43,670 nt of DNA from Streptococcus gallolyticus (GTDB lineage Bacteria > Bacillota > Bacilli > Lactobacillales > Streptococcaceae): positions 1 through 43,670 of the forward strand of contig JAIMFC010000012.1 in NCBI GenBank assembly GCA_019794795.1, in the 5' to 3' direction. Within the stretch, counting starts at the first letter, position 1. Each line of letters starts with the position of its first letter. The notes under the pieces are model-generated. The model did not search any database, was not told where the DNA came from, and saw nothing but the letters and a program-made list of their open reading frames with translations. A program made the position numbers and the translations under genes. Of the stretch, positions 16,881 through 26,310 are shown piece after piece.

Positions 16881-19336
16881 CATTCCAACTTAAAAAATCT
16901 TGAAATTCTGTTCTTTAGCTGAGCTAGAGAAATCCGTTCCAAGTCATAGTCCTTACTCAAAAACTCTCTCACTTGCTTGCCATATTTTTTAGAAAGTAAG
17001 CGCGTATCGAGTAGAATAACAACTGATCGTTGCTGACGATATCGGTTGGTCCGCCCCAAGGCTTGTTTGAGACGAATCATCATCATGGGAAGGCTATAGT
17101 CGTAGAAAGGTGATTTTCCTAACTTCCGTAATTCCTGGTTGATTTTTTGATGCAAACGGTCTTTTGGGTTTTCAAAGGGAAGTCGAGTTAAAACCAATAG
17201 TAATTTGTCCTGCTGAGCAAAATCCACTCCTTGCCAAAAAGCACCTGTCCCTAGCAACATCTTGACTTCACCACGTTCAAAGCGTTTCTTCACCTGAGTT
17301 TCCGTCCCATGCTTATGCTGAGCCACATGTGCTAACTCCAATTGGTCTAACAGTTCTGACACAGCTAATAAAAGAGAGGTGGAGGTGAAGAGTACCAGTA
17401 TTGGCTGATTTAATTCCTGTAAATGAGAGAGGTGATTGGCAATAAATTGAGCATGTTCTTCTGCACTATAGTCTACTACATTTGGTAAATCTTTTGGCAG
17501 CAGCAGCAACTGATTCTCCAACTTACAACTAGGTAGCTGATCAAAAGTTGCTTGTTCAAATCCCAACAAATCTGCCATATTTAACCGTTTTGTCAGCTCC
17601 AAGGTCGCACTGATATAAAACTGTTTTTCAAAAGGAAGACGGTCCTCTACACGCACCATCTGAGCAAAACTACCGCGCAAGTAGCGAATCCGATGTTGAT
17701 CAACCAGCTTCTCTTCTATCCAAAAATCATCAAATCGCGCCAACATGTCTGTCAATTCTTGCAAGTCACTATCTACTAATTCCCCTAGATTTTGCCGCAA
17801 TTGTTCTAAATCTAGAGAGGGAATGAGACGGCCGTGTTCCTTCATCTTAGAAATCTTTTCTAGCTCAAAACTCGTAGACTCCAACAATCTTTTTTCCAAG
17901 ATTCCTGTCGCCTTATCTCGTTTACTCTGCAAAAGCTGTAACAGTTGCGCTATATCAATCGTCTGACTGGAAAAATTTTCCACAGCCAGTAAAAACCGCT
18001 GGGCTTCATCGACCAATAAAATCCGATTGGTAAAGAGAGATTCTTGGTCAGATAAATGCTCTAAGAAATAGGCATGATTAGTGACTAAAACACGACTTGT
18101 CCTCGATTTTTCTTGCAATCTTTCCCAAAAATCCCAAGACTGAAAGAGATCCTTTCTTGAGAGATTCCCATCATGGCGAATTTCATCATAAAAACTTGGG
18201 AAACGATACTGTTGCTGAAATTCGTCCAAATCACCAGTTGCTGTCTCCGTTAACCAGACTAAAACCTGCATTTTGCAAAGATTGACCAAACGATTATCAT
18301 CCTGCCGTTCCAAGACTTGCAAGAAGGTATCCAACTTGATAAAATGTCGGGCTGATTTGATAGAGGCCATCGAAATATGGAAGGTCTCAGCCAGTTTGTT
18401 TCCTTCATTTTCCATCATCTGCCCTTGCAAAACCTTGGTCGGTACGACTAGCAAAAGAGGCTGATCTGTTTGTGAAAGCAGGGGTAATAAATAACCGTAA
18501 GTCTTCCCAATTCCAGCCTGCCCTTGGACAAAATGAATCCCTGTCTGGCTATCCAATCGACTAGAAATAGTCTGAGCAAAGAACAGTTGCTGTGCTCTTT
18601 CTTCTAAACCTAACAAGGCTAGATTAACCGAAAATTCCTCTGACAAACGGCGGGGAACTGGCCAACCGACAGGTTTCTGCAAGACCAAACCATGTACTGC
18701 CTCAAACTTTTCTGATAAATAGGAGGACAAGCATGGATAAACTTCATCAATGACCAGTCGGCTCTCATACAGCAGGTTATCTGCCAAATCCAAGATTTTT
18801 TCAACCGTTTGCCGAGGCAGAGACTGGATTTTCTCCTGAATTTTTAACAAAAGTTGAGCTGTTGCCATGGCGTCAGCAATGGCGGTATGGGCCTGGTCCA
18901 AGTCTAGATTCAATTTTTCCGATAAAACAGAAAGATTGTATTTCTCAAAAGTCGGGAAAAAGAGCTGGACTAATTCTACCGTATCCACTCGTGGGGTCAG
19001 GAGGTCAAATCCTTCAAAAAACAAGGCTTCTGCCAAGAGATTAGCGTCAAATTTGACATTATGGGCTACAAAAATAGCATCACCAATCAAATCGTAGATT
19101 TTCCGTGCCACCTGACCGAAATCTGGCGCTATCGCTAATTGCTCATCCGTAATCCCCGTCAATTCCTTAATATGACTATCTAATATTTCATAGGGATTGA
19201 TGTCTGTCGTATAGGTTTCCAAGATTTTTCCATCTTCTACGATAACAATTCCAATCTGAATGATTTTTGCCTGACTACCTGTACCTGTTGCTTCCAAATC
19301 CACAACAGCATACTTATTTCTTTTTTTACTGAACAT
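16880..19336 (-). CDS. dinG: Bifunctional DnaQ-type exonuclease / DinG-type helicase
   Basis: ATG 19336 gives 818 residues starting MFSKKRNKYAVVDLEATGTG. Upstream in-frame codons run into the divergent promoter region and are rejected. Residues about 8-170 are a DEDD exonuclease domain (DLEATG; HTAIADAMATA). The rest is a superfamily 2 XPD/DinG-like helicase with Walker A GQAGIGKT and DEAQ (VDEAQRF). The four cysteines of the iron-sulphur cluster seen in proteobacterial DinG are not evident, as usual for Firmicutes DinG, where exonuclease activity dominates. It likely acts in DNA repair. There is no Shine-Dalgarno; TATAAT ends nine bases before ATG. Confidence 0.87.
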   Translation of the reverse strand: MFSKKRNKYAVVDLEATGTGSQAKIIQIGIVIVEDGKILETYTTDINPYEILDSHIKELTGITDEQLAIAPDFGQVARKIYDLIGDAIFVAHNVKFDANLLAEALFFEGFDLLTPRVDTVELVQLFFPTFEKYNLSVLSEKLNLDLDQAHTAIADAMATAQLLLKIQEKIQSLPRQTVEKILDLADNLLYESRLVIDEVYPCLSSYLSEKFEAVHGLVLQKPVGWPVPRRLSEEFSVNLALLGLEERAQQLFFAQTISSRLDSQTGIHFVQGQAGIGKTYGYLLPLLSQTDQPLLLVVPTKVLQGQMMENEGNKLAETFHISMASIKSARHFIKLDTFLQVLERQDDNRLVNLCKMQVLVWLTETATGDLDEFQQQYRFPSFYDEIRHDGNLSRKDLFQSWDFWERLQEKSRTSRVLVTNHAYFLEHLSDQESLFTNRILLVDEAQRFLLAVENFSSQTIDIAQLLQLLQSKRDKATGILEKRLLESTSFELEKISKMKEHGRLIPSLDLEQLRQNLGELVDSDLQELTDMLARFDDFWIEEKLVDQHRIRYLRGSFAQMVRVEDRLPFEKQFYISATLELTKRLNMADLLGFEQATFDQLPSCKLENQLLLLPKDLPNVVDYSAEEHAQFIANHLSHLQELNQPILVLFTSTSLLLAVSELLDQLELAHVAQHKHGTETQVKKRFERGEVKMLLGTGAFWQGVDFAQQDKLLLVLTRLPFENPKDRLHQKINQELRKLGKSPFYDYSLPMMMIRLKQALGRTNRYRQQRSVVILLDTRLLSKKYGKQVREFLSKDYDLERISLAQLKNRISRFFKLE

Positions 19337-19345
19337 AACAGTAAT

Positions 19346-19351
19346 ATTATA
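19346..19351 (-). promoter_or_regulatory. Extended -10 box of dinG
   Basis: On the minus strand TGT-TATAAT is followed by nine bases and ATG. The predicted leader is zero to three bases, without a ribosome site. Confidence 0.5.
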
Positions 19352-19423
19352 ACAAAATTCATGCCCAATCTCCTTATTTCTGTTACACTGATAGAAGAGA
19401 ATTCGCAAGCTAAAGGAGAAACT

Positions 19424-20050
19424 ATGAAATTACATCGCTCGTTTAATGAAGTTGCTGGAGAAAATACCTACTATTTGGAAAATGATAGCCACCTTTTGGT
19501 TGTTGACCCTGGTAGTAATTGGGAGACCATCCGGAAAAAAATTGAAGAAATTGGCAAACCCATCAGCGCCATTCTTTTGACCCATACCCACTATGACCAT
19601 ATTTTGAGTCTGGACTTGGTCAGAGAAACTTTTGGTCAACCTCCTGTCTATGTTGCTGAAGCAGAGGCTCACTGGCTCTATACTGCTGAGTTAAATGGCT
19701 TGGCGCGTCACCCAGAATTGCCAACTATGAACTTCCAACCAGCTGAAAAGACCTTTCAGTATGAAAACGATTATGACTTAGACGGCTTTCGGTTCAAGGT
19801 TCTGCAAACTCCAGGACACTCGATCGGCGGGGTATCTATCGTTTTCCCAGATGCAGAGCTTGTTTTAACTGGAGATGCTCTTTTCCGCGGAGCTATCGGA
19901 CGCACTGACCTACCAACAGGTAACTTAGAGGATCTCCTATCCGGTATTCGTGAGCAACTATTTACCCTACCCGGTCACTATACAGCCTATCCAGGTCATG
20001 AACGTGAAACTACTATTGCTCATGAACGTAACTTTAATCCTTTCTTTTAA
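19424..20050 (+). CDS. Metallo-beta-lactamase-fold hydrolase (glyoxalase II-like)
   Basis: The 208-residue product starts at ATG 19424 behind AAAGGAGA; the longer upstream frame lacks a site. The zinc motif THTHYDH is present near residue 53-59. The other metal ligands lie in TPGHS, TGDALF and YPGHE. This is the YqgX/GloB-like set and length, so a thioester or hydroxyacyl-thiol hydrolase is likely; substrate unknown. It is divergent from dinG. It ends three bases before the frameshifted alpha/beta hydrolase gene, with which it is probably co-transcribed. Confidence 0.85.
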   Translation: MKLHRSFNEVAGENTYYLENDSHLLVVDPGSNWETIRKKIEEIGKPISAILLTHTHYDHILSLDLVRETFGQPPVYVAEAEAHWLYTAELNGLARHPELPTMNFQPAEKTFQYENDYDLDGFRFKVLQTPGHSIGGVSIVFPDAELVLTGDALFRGAIGRTDLPTGNLEDLLSGIREQLFTLPGHYTAYPGHERETTIAHERNFNPFF

Positions 20051-20053
20051 TTC

Positions 20054-20775
20054 ATGAAAAAAGTTAAAAAGATCTTACGTGATGTACTGATTCTATTGGT
20101 CAGTTTGACCTGTTTGGGTTTCACATTCCTATATTTAAAACTTATCCAGCCACTCAAACTGCTCATAGAGTCAGTCAGTATGGTCAGGACTTCCATAGCT
20201 ACACTTACTTTCCTGCAAAACAGAAGGCTCGCCAAAGGATTTTATTCTATCAAGGAGCTCTCGTACAAGCAGGAACCCACGCCCCTCTTACAAGAGAATT
20301 ATCTCAAAAAAATGTTGCTGTCTACCTTCTCAAGAGCCCGCTTAATCTACCAATTTTAGACACAACAGCAGCCCCTAGGCTGATTCCCGATAAGCCTACT
20401 ATTCCTCTTTATCTAGCCGGTCATTCTCTAGGTGGAGCGGTTGCCAGTATGAATGTGGGGGAAGCTCACCAAGCCAAGGGACTCATTTTGCTAGCTTCCT
20501 ATCCTTCAAACAAGGTAGATTTATCAGATAATCAGCTAGCCGTCTTATCAATTACTGCTAGCCAAGATCATATCCTCAACTGGTCGTCCTATGAAAAAGC
20601 AAAGAAACGCTTACCGAAAAATACCGATTTTGTCCAGATCTTCGGTGGAAATCACAGTGGCTTTGGAGAATACGGTCTCCAAAAAAATAACACCGTATCC
20701 ACTATCTCCCCAAAACAGCAAAGACAGGAAATCGTAGAAATCATTGCTCAATTTATTCAAAAACAAGAACCGTAA
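20054..20775 (+). pseudogene. Alpha/beta hydrolase, frameshifted
   Basis: The frame from ATG 20054 encodes an N-terminal membrane anchor (KKILRDVLILLVSLTCLGFTF) and then nonsense ending at 20359. From about 20141 the neighbouring frame encodes a proper hydrolase core: ILFYQGALVQAG, the nucleophile elbow LAGHSLGGA, and a C-terminal GGNHSGFGEYG with the expected His. Adding one A to the AAAA run at 20137-20140 joins them into one protein of about 240 residues, of the abhydrolase_5 type. A true deletion, slippage or an assembly error are all possible. The ribosome site is weak; translation may be coupled to the upstream gene. Confidence 0.82.
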
Positions 20776-20801
20776 AAAGCTGAGGAAATCCTCAGCTTTT
20801 T
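20774..20801. terminator. Bidirectional terminator between hydrolase pseudogene and ftsX
   Basis: Stem AAAAAGCTGAGGA (20774-20786) and TCCTCAGCTTTT (20789-20800) with flanking A and T runs, placed between two convergent stops. Confidence 0.88.
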
Positions 20802-20807
20802 GTTCTC

Positions 20808-21737
20808 TTAAATTTTCAAGAAACGGCTCATTGAAATGGTTGAACCAAGTGCTCCAATGACAATCCCTACTAAAAAGAGGGCAAACATCATACCTGGAAT
20901 AAAGATATTTTGAGGAATCAATGACAGATTCTGGCTTGCCAAACTGCTATTGACCGAGCTATAAACCATGTGATAAACCACATAAACCAAGGAAGCTGGC
21001 GCAATAGCACCTAAAAGCCCTACCCAAGCGCCTTCCAAAAGGAATGGACCACGGATGTAAGAATTCTTGGCACCTACCAAACGCATGATCTGAATCTCAC
21101 GACTACGTGAAATAATGGTAATTCGAATGGTATTTGAAATCAGGAAGACTGCTGTAAAGAGCAAGAGAGCTGTCGCAGCAAAACCCCACGTACGAACAAC
21201 TGAAGCCACCTTAAAGATTCGCTCAGTCTCGACCTCACCATCACGTACCTCTGAAATTCCATCAATTGTTTTCAGTTCCTTAGCAACTGACTTAACGTAT
21301 TCAGGCTTTGTGGTATCAATGATATAGGCATCGTAAAGTGGATTGGCATCACCTGAGAAAAGGTTCCAGGTATCTCCCAAGGTCTCTGTTAAATGTTTCA
21401 GTTGCTCATCCTTGCTTGAATAAGTCACACTTTCTACATTTTTCAACGCCATAATTTGGTTGTAAACAGCCTTGTAATTTTCATTCTTGACTTCTTTACC
21501 TGACTCATCTTTAATAGTTTCTTTTTGGTCTGTCGAATCTGCCCGCAAGTAAACATTGATACGGACATTATTTTCCAAATCAGATGCCAACTTAGCAGTA
21601 TTCAAAATGACAGATGCAAAAATCCCAACTAAGGTCAGGGTAATCGTAACTGACGAAATGGCAGCAATCGTCATCCAACCATTTCGCTTGAGGCTCTTCA
21701 GAGACTCCACAAAATGTCTAACAAATCGTCTAATCAT
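20808..21737 (-). CDS. ftsX: Cell-division ABC transporter-like permease FtsX
   Basis: This 309-residue protein has one N-terminal membrane helix, a large extracellular loop (about residues 50-170) and three C-terminal helices, the FtsX layout. The segment SRSREIQIMRLVGAKNSYIRGPFLLEG is characteristic of the family. With FtsE it activates peptidoglycan hydrolases at the septum (PcsB in pneumococcus). ATG 21737 lies nine bases after AAGGAGAG and overlaps the ftsE stop by eight bases. It is the last gene of the queG-prfB-ftsE-ftsX run. Confidence 0.94.
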   Translation of the reverse strand: MIRRFVRHFVESLKSLKRNGWMTIAAISSVTITLTLVGIFASVILNTAKLASDLENNVRINVYLRADSTDQKETIKDESGKEVKNENYKAVYNQIMALKNVESVTYSSKDEQLKHLTETLGDTWNLFSGDANPLYDAYIIDTTKPEYVKSVAKELKTIDGISEVRDGEVETERIFKVASVVRTWGFAATALLLFTAVFLISNTIRITIISRSREIQIMRLVGAKNSYIRGPFLLEGAWVGLLGAIAPASLVYVVYHMVYSSVNSSLASQNLSLIPQNIFIPGMMFALFLVGIVIGALGSTISMSRFLKI

Positions 21738-22422
21738 CGTAACCGTACTCTCCTTCTACTTCATCACGTACAACGCGACCGTCTTCAATCGCAATAACGC
21801 GGTGGCGGAGTGTGTTTACGATTTGGCTATTATGAGTTGCCATTAAAATCGTGGTCCCTTGCAGGTTGATCCGCTCCAATAAATTCATAATTTCCCATGA
21901 GTTTTCAGGGTCCAAGTTACCAGTTGGTTCGTCAGCAATCAAAACTTTTGGATTGTTAACAATGGCACGCGCAATGGCAATCCGTTGTTGCTCCCCACCA
22001 GAAAGTTCATTTGGGAAGGAACGAATCTTGTGCTTAAGACCAACCAAGTCCAAGACTTCCATGACACGCTTCTTGATGTTACGTGGCTTTTCACCGATAA
22101 CTTCCATGGCGTAAGCAATATTTTCAAAAACAGTCTTACGAGGCAAAAGTTTGTAATCTTGGAAAACTACCCCTACACTACGACGCAACATTGGCACGTC
22201 TTTTTTCTTGATGTTCCCAAGATTGAACTTACCAACTTTAAGAGTTCCCTTATCAATTTTTTCCTCACGATAAAGAAGTTTGATAAAGGTTGATTTACCA
22301 GCCCCTGAAGGACCTACGATATAGGCGAATTCGCCCGCATCTACACTAACAGATACGCCACGAAGAGCCGTTGTTCCATTTCCATACTTCTTGGAAACGT
22401 CTTTCATTTCAATGATTGCCAT
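21730..22422 (-). CDS. ftsE: Cell-division ATP-binding protein FtsE
   Basis: Start at ATG 22422 gives 230 residues (MAIIEMKDVSKKYGNG), the usual FtsE length. An in-frame ATG at 22485 inside the prfB tail would add 21 unlikely residues. Walker A is GPSGAGKST, the signature is LSGGEQQR, Walker B is VLIADEPTG. No strong ribosome site precedes 22422, so coupling to prfB (47 bases upstream) may matter. It energises FtsX for septal hydrolase activation. Confidence 0.94.
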   Translation of the reverse strand: MAIIEMKDVSKKYGNGTTALRGVSVSVDAGEFAYIVGPSGAGKSTFIKLLYREEKIDKGTLKVGKFNLGNIKKKDVPMLRRSVGVVFQDYKLLPRKTVFENIAYAMEVIGEKPRNIKKRVMEVLDLVGLKHKIRSFPNELSGGEQQRIAIARAIVNNPKVLIADEPTGNLDPENSWEIMNLLERINLQGTTILMATHNSQIVNTLRHRVIAIEDGRVVRDEVEGEYGYDD

Positions 22423-22469
22423 AAGATTTTCTGTTTTATCCGAAGAATAAACAGCCTTTCTTTCTTCTT

Positions 22470-23565
22470 TTATTTGATGCGCCATTTAAGATAGGCATCG
22501 ATAAATCCTTCAATATCTCCGTCCATGACTTTGTCCACCTGTGCAACTTCAAAGTTGGTTCGGTGGTCTTTCACCATGGTATAAGGGGTAAAGACGTAAG
22601 AACGAATCTGACTTCCCCAAGTGATTTCTCGTTTATCACCTTTAAGAGCATCTACTTCAGCGGCTTTTTTCTCCTGCTCCATTTGGTAGAGTTTCGCTTG
22701 CAAGAGTTTAAGAGCACGGTCGCGGTTTCCATACTGAGTACGGTCCACAGTAGACTGGGTCACAATACCTGTCGGAATGTGGGTCAAACGTACACCGGTT
22801 GACACCTTGTTGACGTTCTGACCACCGGCACCGCCTGAGCGGAAGGTATCCATCTTAATCTCATCATCTCGGATTTCCACTTCAATCGTGTCATCCAATT
22901 CTGGCATAACTTCCACAGATGTAAACGAAGTATGGCGACGTTTTGCCGAGTCAAATGGTGAAATACGCACCAGACGGTGAACTCCCATTTCAGACTTGAG
23001 AAGACCGTAGGCATTTGGTCCTGTAAAGCCCAGCGTTACAGACTTGATACCAGCCTCGTCACCTGCTTGATAGTCCAAGGTTTCCACTGTGAAGCCCTTG
23101 GCATTGCCATAGCGCATATACATCCGCATCAGCATTTCGCCCCAATCCTGAGCTTCTGTACCACCAGATCCTGGATGAATTTCCAAAATCGCATTATTGT
23201 GGTCATAAGGCTCTGACAAGAGCAAGGTCATCTCGTAGCTGGTCATGAGTTTGTCCAGCTCTACTAGTTTTTCTACCAACTCCTCACGAACAGACTCATC
23301 TTCTGCCAAAAAGTCCAAAAGAATTTCTGACTCATCAAAGAGGTCGATCATCTGATGAAAATTGTTGTAGGTTTGTTTGAGCTCATTTAATTCTTGCGAT
23401 GTTTTCTGAGCTGCTAAATTATCATTCCAAAAATCAGGTTCGGTCATCTTGTTTTCCAAGATGGCAATTTCTTCCTCTAGACCATCTAAGTCAAAGAGAC
23501 CCCCTGAATGAGTTCAATTTGGTTTCAAGCTCTTCGATTTTTTGGCGAATTTCTGCTGTATCCAT
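22470..23565 (-). CDS. prfB: Peptide chain release factor 2 (programmed +1 frameshift)
   Basis: The complete protein of 364 residues needs a +1 shift. ATG 23565 opens [24 protein letters not shown], then an in-frame UGA (23493-23491); the main frame continues [14 protein letters not shown]2 hallmarks are present: SPF at the stop-codon recognition loop and [10 protein letters not shown] for peptidyl-tRNA hydrolysis. RF2 reads UGA and UAA and so regulates itself through this UGA. It lies 34 bases after queG with no clear terminator between. Confidence 0.96.
23491..23505 (-). promoter_or_regulatory. prfB programmed +1 frameshift site
   Basis: On the minus strand the site reads AGGGGG (23505-23500), UCU? 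no: three bases, CTT (23496-23494), TGA (23493-23491), C. It is the classic internal Shine-Dalgarno plus CUU-UGA-C slippery stop used for RF2 autoregulation. Confidence 0.95.
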
Positions 23566-23599
23566 AAGTACCCCATTCTATTATTTACTTCTAAGTTTA

Positions 23600-24727
23600 T
23601 CATACTTGCGCTATTTTGGCTATCTCTAGAAATTTTGCCCGTTCTTCTACTACTTCAGGCGCCTGACTTTTGATGTTTTTCACGAAGTCAATCAGGTCTT
23701 CCGTCGGCTTCTTGACAATCTGGCTCAAAGCCCAAATAGCCGTTGCCATATGGATAGGATTTTGTCCCTTGTCAATGATTTCTAAGAGTTTGGGAATCGC
23801 AGAGCGGTCATGACTATTTGCCAGAGCGATAATCGCATTGCGCTGGAGAATATTTTTCCCACGCCAAGAGCCCGCAATTATGCCAAATTTTTCCTTGAAC
23901 TGACCATTTGACAAGTCTAAAAAGGGAATCAATTCTGGATGAGCTAAATCAGGGTCAATATCCACGACCGGTGGACTATCAATGCCCTTATTGTAAGGAC
24001 AGCAGATTTGGCAGATATCACAGCCGTAAATGACCGTCTTGATTTTCTTGCGAAATTCTTCCTCCATCATGCCCTTATCCTGCGTCTGAAAAGACAAACA
24101 GCGACGAGCATTCATAGACCCATCCCCAATCAGACAGGAAGTCGGACAGGCCTCCACGCAACGATTACAAGCACCACAATCATAATCAACAGGACTGTCT
24201 GGTTCGATTTCCAGATTGGTAATGAGCTCTCCCAAAAACATGTAGGAACCGTACTCTTTGGAAATAACCAAACCGTTCTTCCCGATAAAGCCGATACCTG
24301 CACGTCGGGCAACAGCTGTATCTACCAAGGCACCTGTGTCTACCATGCCCTTGTATTCAAAGTCAGCGGTCAGGGCTTTAATTCCACGCGCCAGCCTTTC
24401 CAACTTATCCTGCATGATATAGTGGTAATCCAGTCCCCATGAATTGGGTGTGATTTTCCCACGCTTGTACTGAGTTTTCTGCGGTTGCTGAGGCAATCGA
24501 CGCGGATAGGCGACAGCGATTGAGATAATCGTTTTAGCGCTTGCCAAACTGAGCTGAGGCTCAATTCGCTCCTCGATATTTTTGTGTTCAAAACCTGAGG
24601 AACGCCCTTCATCAACTGCAGCCCGCAAGGATTTTTCCAAATAGGCAAAATTATCTGCCGTGGTAAATCCAATCTTAGAAATCCCGATTTCAACTGCTAA
24701 TTCTTGTATTTTTTCTTTGAGGTTCAT
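23600..24727 (-). CDS. queG: Epoxyqueuosine reductase
   Basis: This 375-residue enzyme catalyses the last step of queuosine synthesis in tRNA, reducing epoxyqueuosine with cobalamin and two [4Fe-4S] clusters. Two ferredoxin-like clusters of cysteines are visible (CGACNRCVEACPTSC, then CDICQICCPYN). A C-terminal HEAT-repeat region (about residues 290-370) follows, as in full-length QueG. ATG 24727 has no ribosome site; a promoter ends six bases upstream, so the message is predicted leaderless. prfB follows 34 bases downstream. Confidence 0.93.
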   Translation of the reverse strand: MNLKEKIQELAVEIGISKIGFTTADNFAYLEKSLRAAVDEGRSSGFEHKNIEERIEPQLSLASAKTIISIAVAYPRRLPQQPQKTQYKRGKITPNSWGLDYHYIMQDKLERLARGIKALTADFEYKGMVDTGALVDTAVARRAGIGFIGKNGLVISKEYGSYMFLGELITNLEIEPDSPVDYDCGACNRCVEACPTSCLIGDGSMNARRCLSFQTQDKGMMEEEFRKKIKTVIYGCDICQICCPYNKGIDSPPVVDIDPDLAHPELIPFLDLSNGQFKEKFGIIAGSWRGKNILQRNAIIALANSHDRSAIPKLLEIIDKGQNPIHMATAIWALSQIVKKPTEDLIDFVKNIKSQAPEVVEERAKFLEIAKIAQV

Positions 24728-24733
24728 AGCTTT

Positions 24734-24762
24734 ATTCTAGCAAAAATACCGTCTTTTTCCAA
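24734..24762 (-). promoter_or_regulatory. Promoter of queG (predicted leaderless)
   Basis: On the minus strand TTGGAA (24762-24757), 17 bases ending TGC, TAGAAT (24739-24734), then AAAGCT and ATG. The predicted start point is the A of the start codon. Confidence 0.7.
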
Positions 24763-24765
24763 TTG

Positions 24766-25263
24766 TTAACGTTTTATCCACAGATAGATAAGAAGGAGAA
24801 GAAAGCCAATCAAACTCCACATATTGAGCAGAGTGATGAACTTATTTTTCCAGATTGTTTTCAGTTGTTGAAACAGAAGAATTCCGAATAAACCACCCAA
24901 AGAATTGGCCAACAAATCTGTGATATCTGCCACTCCAATTGAAAAAATAAATTGCAATATTTCAAATAAAAGACTTGTCAGCACAATCTGCACGAAATCA
25001 TGGAACCGACTTTCTTTCGGATGAATAACCCGCAAATAAAGCCCATAAGGCAGAAAAATACAGACATTTAGCCCTATTTCCAAATAATCCAAATGTCCAT
25101 CATAAACCGCCGTCCCCGCAAATGGAATCAAATTCACACTTCGGTAGCTAGTATACTGCATCCGATAAAGAATATCCGTAATATCCATCTTTAAGAGGAT
25201 GACCCACGTCAAGAAAATCAGATAAAAGAGAAAGATGACCTTCGTCAAACGAGTCGAGTGCAT
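24766..25263 (-). CDS. VanZ family membrane protein
   Basis: This 165-residue protein has about five hydrophobic segments. The pattern VNLIPFAGT followed by LNVCIFLPYGLYL and a C-terminal DLLANSLGGLFGILL is typical of VanZ-like proteins. VanZ gives low-level teicoplanin resistance in enterococci, but most chromosomal homologues have no known role. ATG 25263 follows AAGGAGG. A TGC-TATAAT box lies at 25295-25290, so it has its own promoter. Confidence 0.85.
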   Translation of the reverse strand: MHSTRLTKVIFLFYLIFLTWVILLKMDITDILYRMQYTSYRSVNLIPFAGTAVYDGHLDYLEIGLNVCIFLPYGLYLRVIHPKESRFHDFVQIVLTSLLFEILQFIFSIGVADITDLLANSLGGLFGILLFQQLKTIWKNKFITLLNMWSLIGFLLLLIYLWIKR

Positions 25264-25363
25264 AAGACCTCCTTAAACTGCATTTTATCATTATAGCAGA
25301 AAAAGAGAGGGACTAGGTTACAATCTGATAACGAATCAAGCTCTTACATTACAGAAGTTTTAC

Positions 25364-25387
25364 AAAAAAAGAGTGTGATTTTTCACA
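25364..25387 (-). terminator. Weak terminator after the TM2 gene
   Basis: On the minus strand a short stem TGTGA / TCACA (25387-25383 and 25378-25374) with a 4-base loop is followed by CTC and seven Ts, 12 bases past the TM2 stop. Confidence 0.6.
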
Positions 25388-25398
25388 ACTCCTTCTCC

Positions 25399-25752
25399 TT
25401 AAAACAGCACTGTTGCAGCCAATGCTTGATTGATTTTTTCTAAATTTGCACGCTTAGTCGCTCCCATGATAAAGAACAAATCAACAAGTGGCCAAATTCC
25501 AAAGGTTAGCCAGCCAAATAGCAACTTGCAGACGCCCAGACCGATCTGTCCAATATAAAAACGATCAATACCTAGACCACCAAAACAAATGGATAAAATA
25601 AGGGCAATGGTCGGACTTTTCAAATCCGTTGCCAAAATGTAGCTAAATTGCTGTTCTGTCAATCCTGCAAGACGTTGGCGTAGCATCGGAATGGATTCTG
25701 CAGGGAAATTTGAAGCATTACCCGTAATATATGATTCTGAAAAAATAGACAT
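25399..25752 (-). CDS. TM2 domain protein
   Basis: This 117-residue protein has an N-terminal cytosolic part (about 45 residues) and a TM2 domain: SPTIALILSICFGGLGIDRFYIGQIGLGVCKLLFGW, with the family's GxxxxDRFYxG pattern. It ends RANLEKINQALAATVLF. ATG 25752 follows GGGGAGA. A homologous TM2 gene lies directly upstream, suggesting tandem duplication. The function of bacterial TM2 proteins is unknown. Its ribosome site abuts the ancestral stop of the upstream gene. Confidence 0.82.
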   Translation of the reverse strand: MSIFSESYITGNASNFPAESIPMLRQRLAGLTEQQFSYILATDLKSPTIALILSICFGGLGIDRFYIGQIGLGVCKLLFGWLTFGIWPLVDLFFIMGATKRANLEKINQALAATVLF

Positions 25753-25763
25753 ATTTTCTCCCC

Positions 25764-25868
25764 TTATTCTTCTTTAGATTCTGGCTGGAGAATGACTAAG
25801 TCTGTTTCATCTAACTCGACTTCTTCCGTCACTTCCACCTCTCTTCACCAACTTCAGCTACAGCTTCT
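25764..25868 (-). pseudogene. Out-of-frame acidic tail of the upstream TM2 protein
   Basis: Bases between the two TM2 genes encode, in two shifted minus frames, an acidic tail: EEAVAEVGEE, then after a second shift EVTEEVELDETDLVILQPES and KEE, ending TAA at 25766-25764. Adding one G near 25840 joins the two parts. A further shift near 25880-25890 would fuse them to the intact TM2 domain upstream. Confidence 0.65.
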
Positions 25869-26255
25869 TCAATATTGGTGAATAGTAAACATGAGGCGCT
25901 CAAAATTTGCCTGACGGGTCGCCCCCATAATCAAAAACCAATCGACCACTTTCCACACATATACACCGATTATGAGGACAAAACCAATCAAGATAAAAAG
26001 CGTAATAAATGAGATAACCAGCAAGGCTAACTTGGCAATCCCCATCTCTTTTGGCCCAGCATAAAAGCGGTCTACTCCAAATTCTCCAAGGAAAATACTG
26101 AGCAACAAGGCAATCATCGGATTCTTTATTTCTGTCATTAAGAGGGCTTTAAAGGATTCTTCATCCAACTGTTCCAACTCCCGCTGAATAAGCGGAATCT
26201 GCTCAGGTGGAAAAGCCCCCATGTTATTCATCAAAAAAATTTGTGCGTAATTCAT
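25869..26255 (-). CDS. TM2 domain protein, C-terminally truncated by frameshift
   Basis: The 128-residue product has the same plan as its downstream neighbour. The N-terminus is MNYAQIFLMNNMGAFPPEQIPLIQRELEQLDEE-like, followed by a TM2 core (NPMIALLLSIFLGEFGVDRFYAG) and ATRQANFERLM. It then ends abruptly at TIHQY, where an acidic tail once continued in other frames. The membrane domain is intact, so the protein may still work. ATG 26255 follows AAGGAG. It lies 55 bases after the phosphodiesterase gene and may share its promoter. Confidence 0.78.
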   Translation of the reverse strand: MNYAQIFLMNNMGAFPPEQIPLIQRELEQLDEESFKALLMTEIKNPMIALLLSIFLGEFGVDRFYAGPKEMGIAKLALLVISFITLFILIGFVLIIGVYVWKVVDWFLIMGATRQANFERLMFTIHQY

Positions 26256-26310
26256 ATGGTCTCCTTTTTAGGGTCTACCTTATCATATTTTACTTTGACC
26301 TGCAAATGAG

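Noticed and set aside
22423..22485. Longer ftsE beginning inside the prfB tail
   Set aside because: The extra 21 residues are not FtsE-like, and the shorter form has the standard 230 residues.
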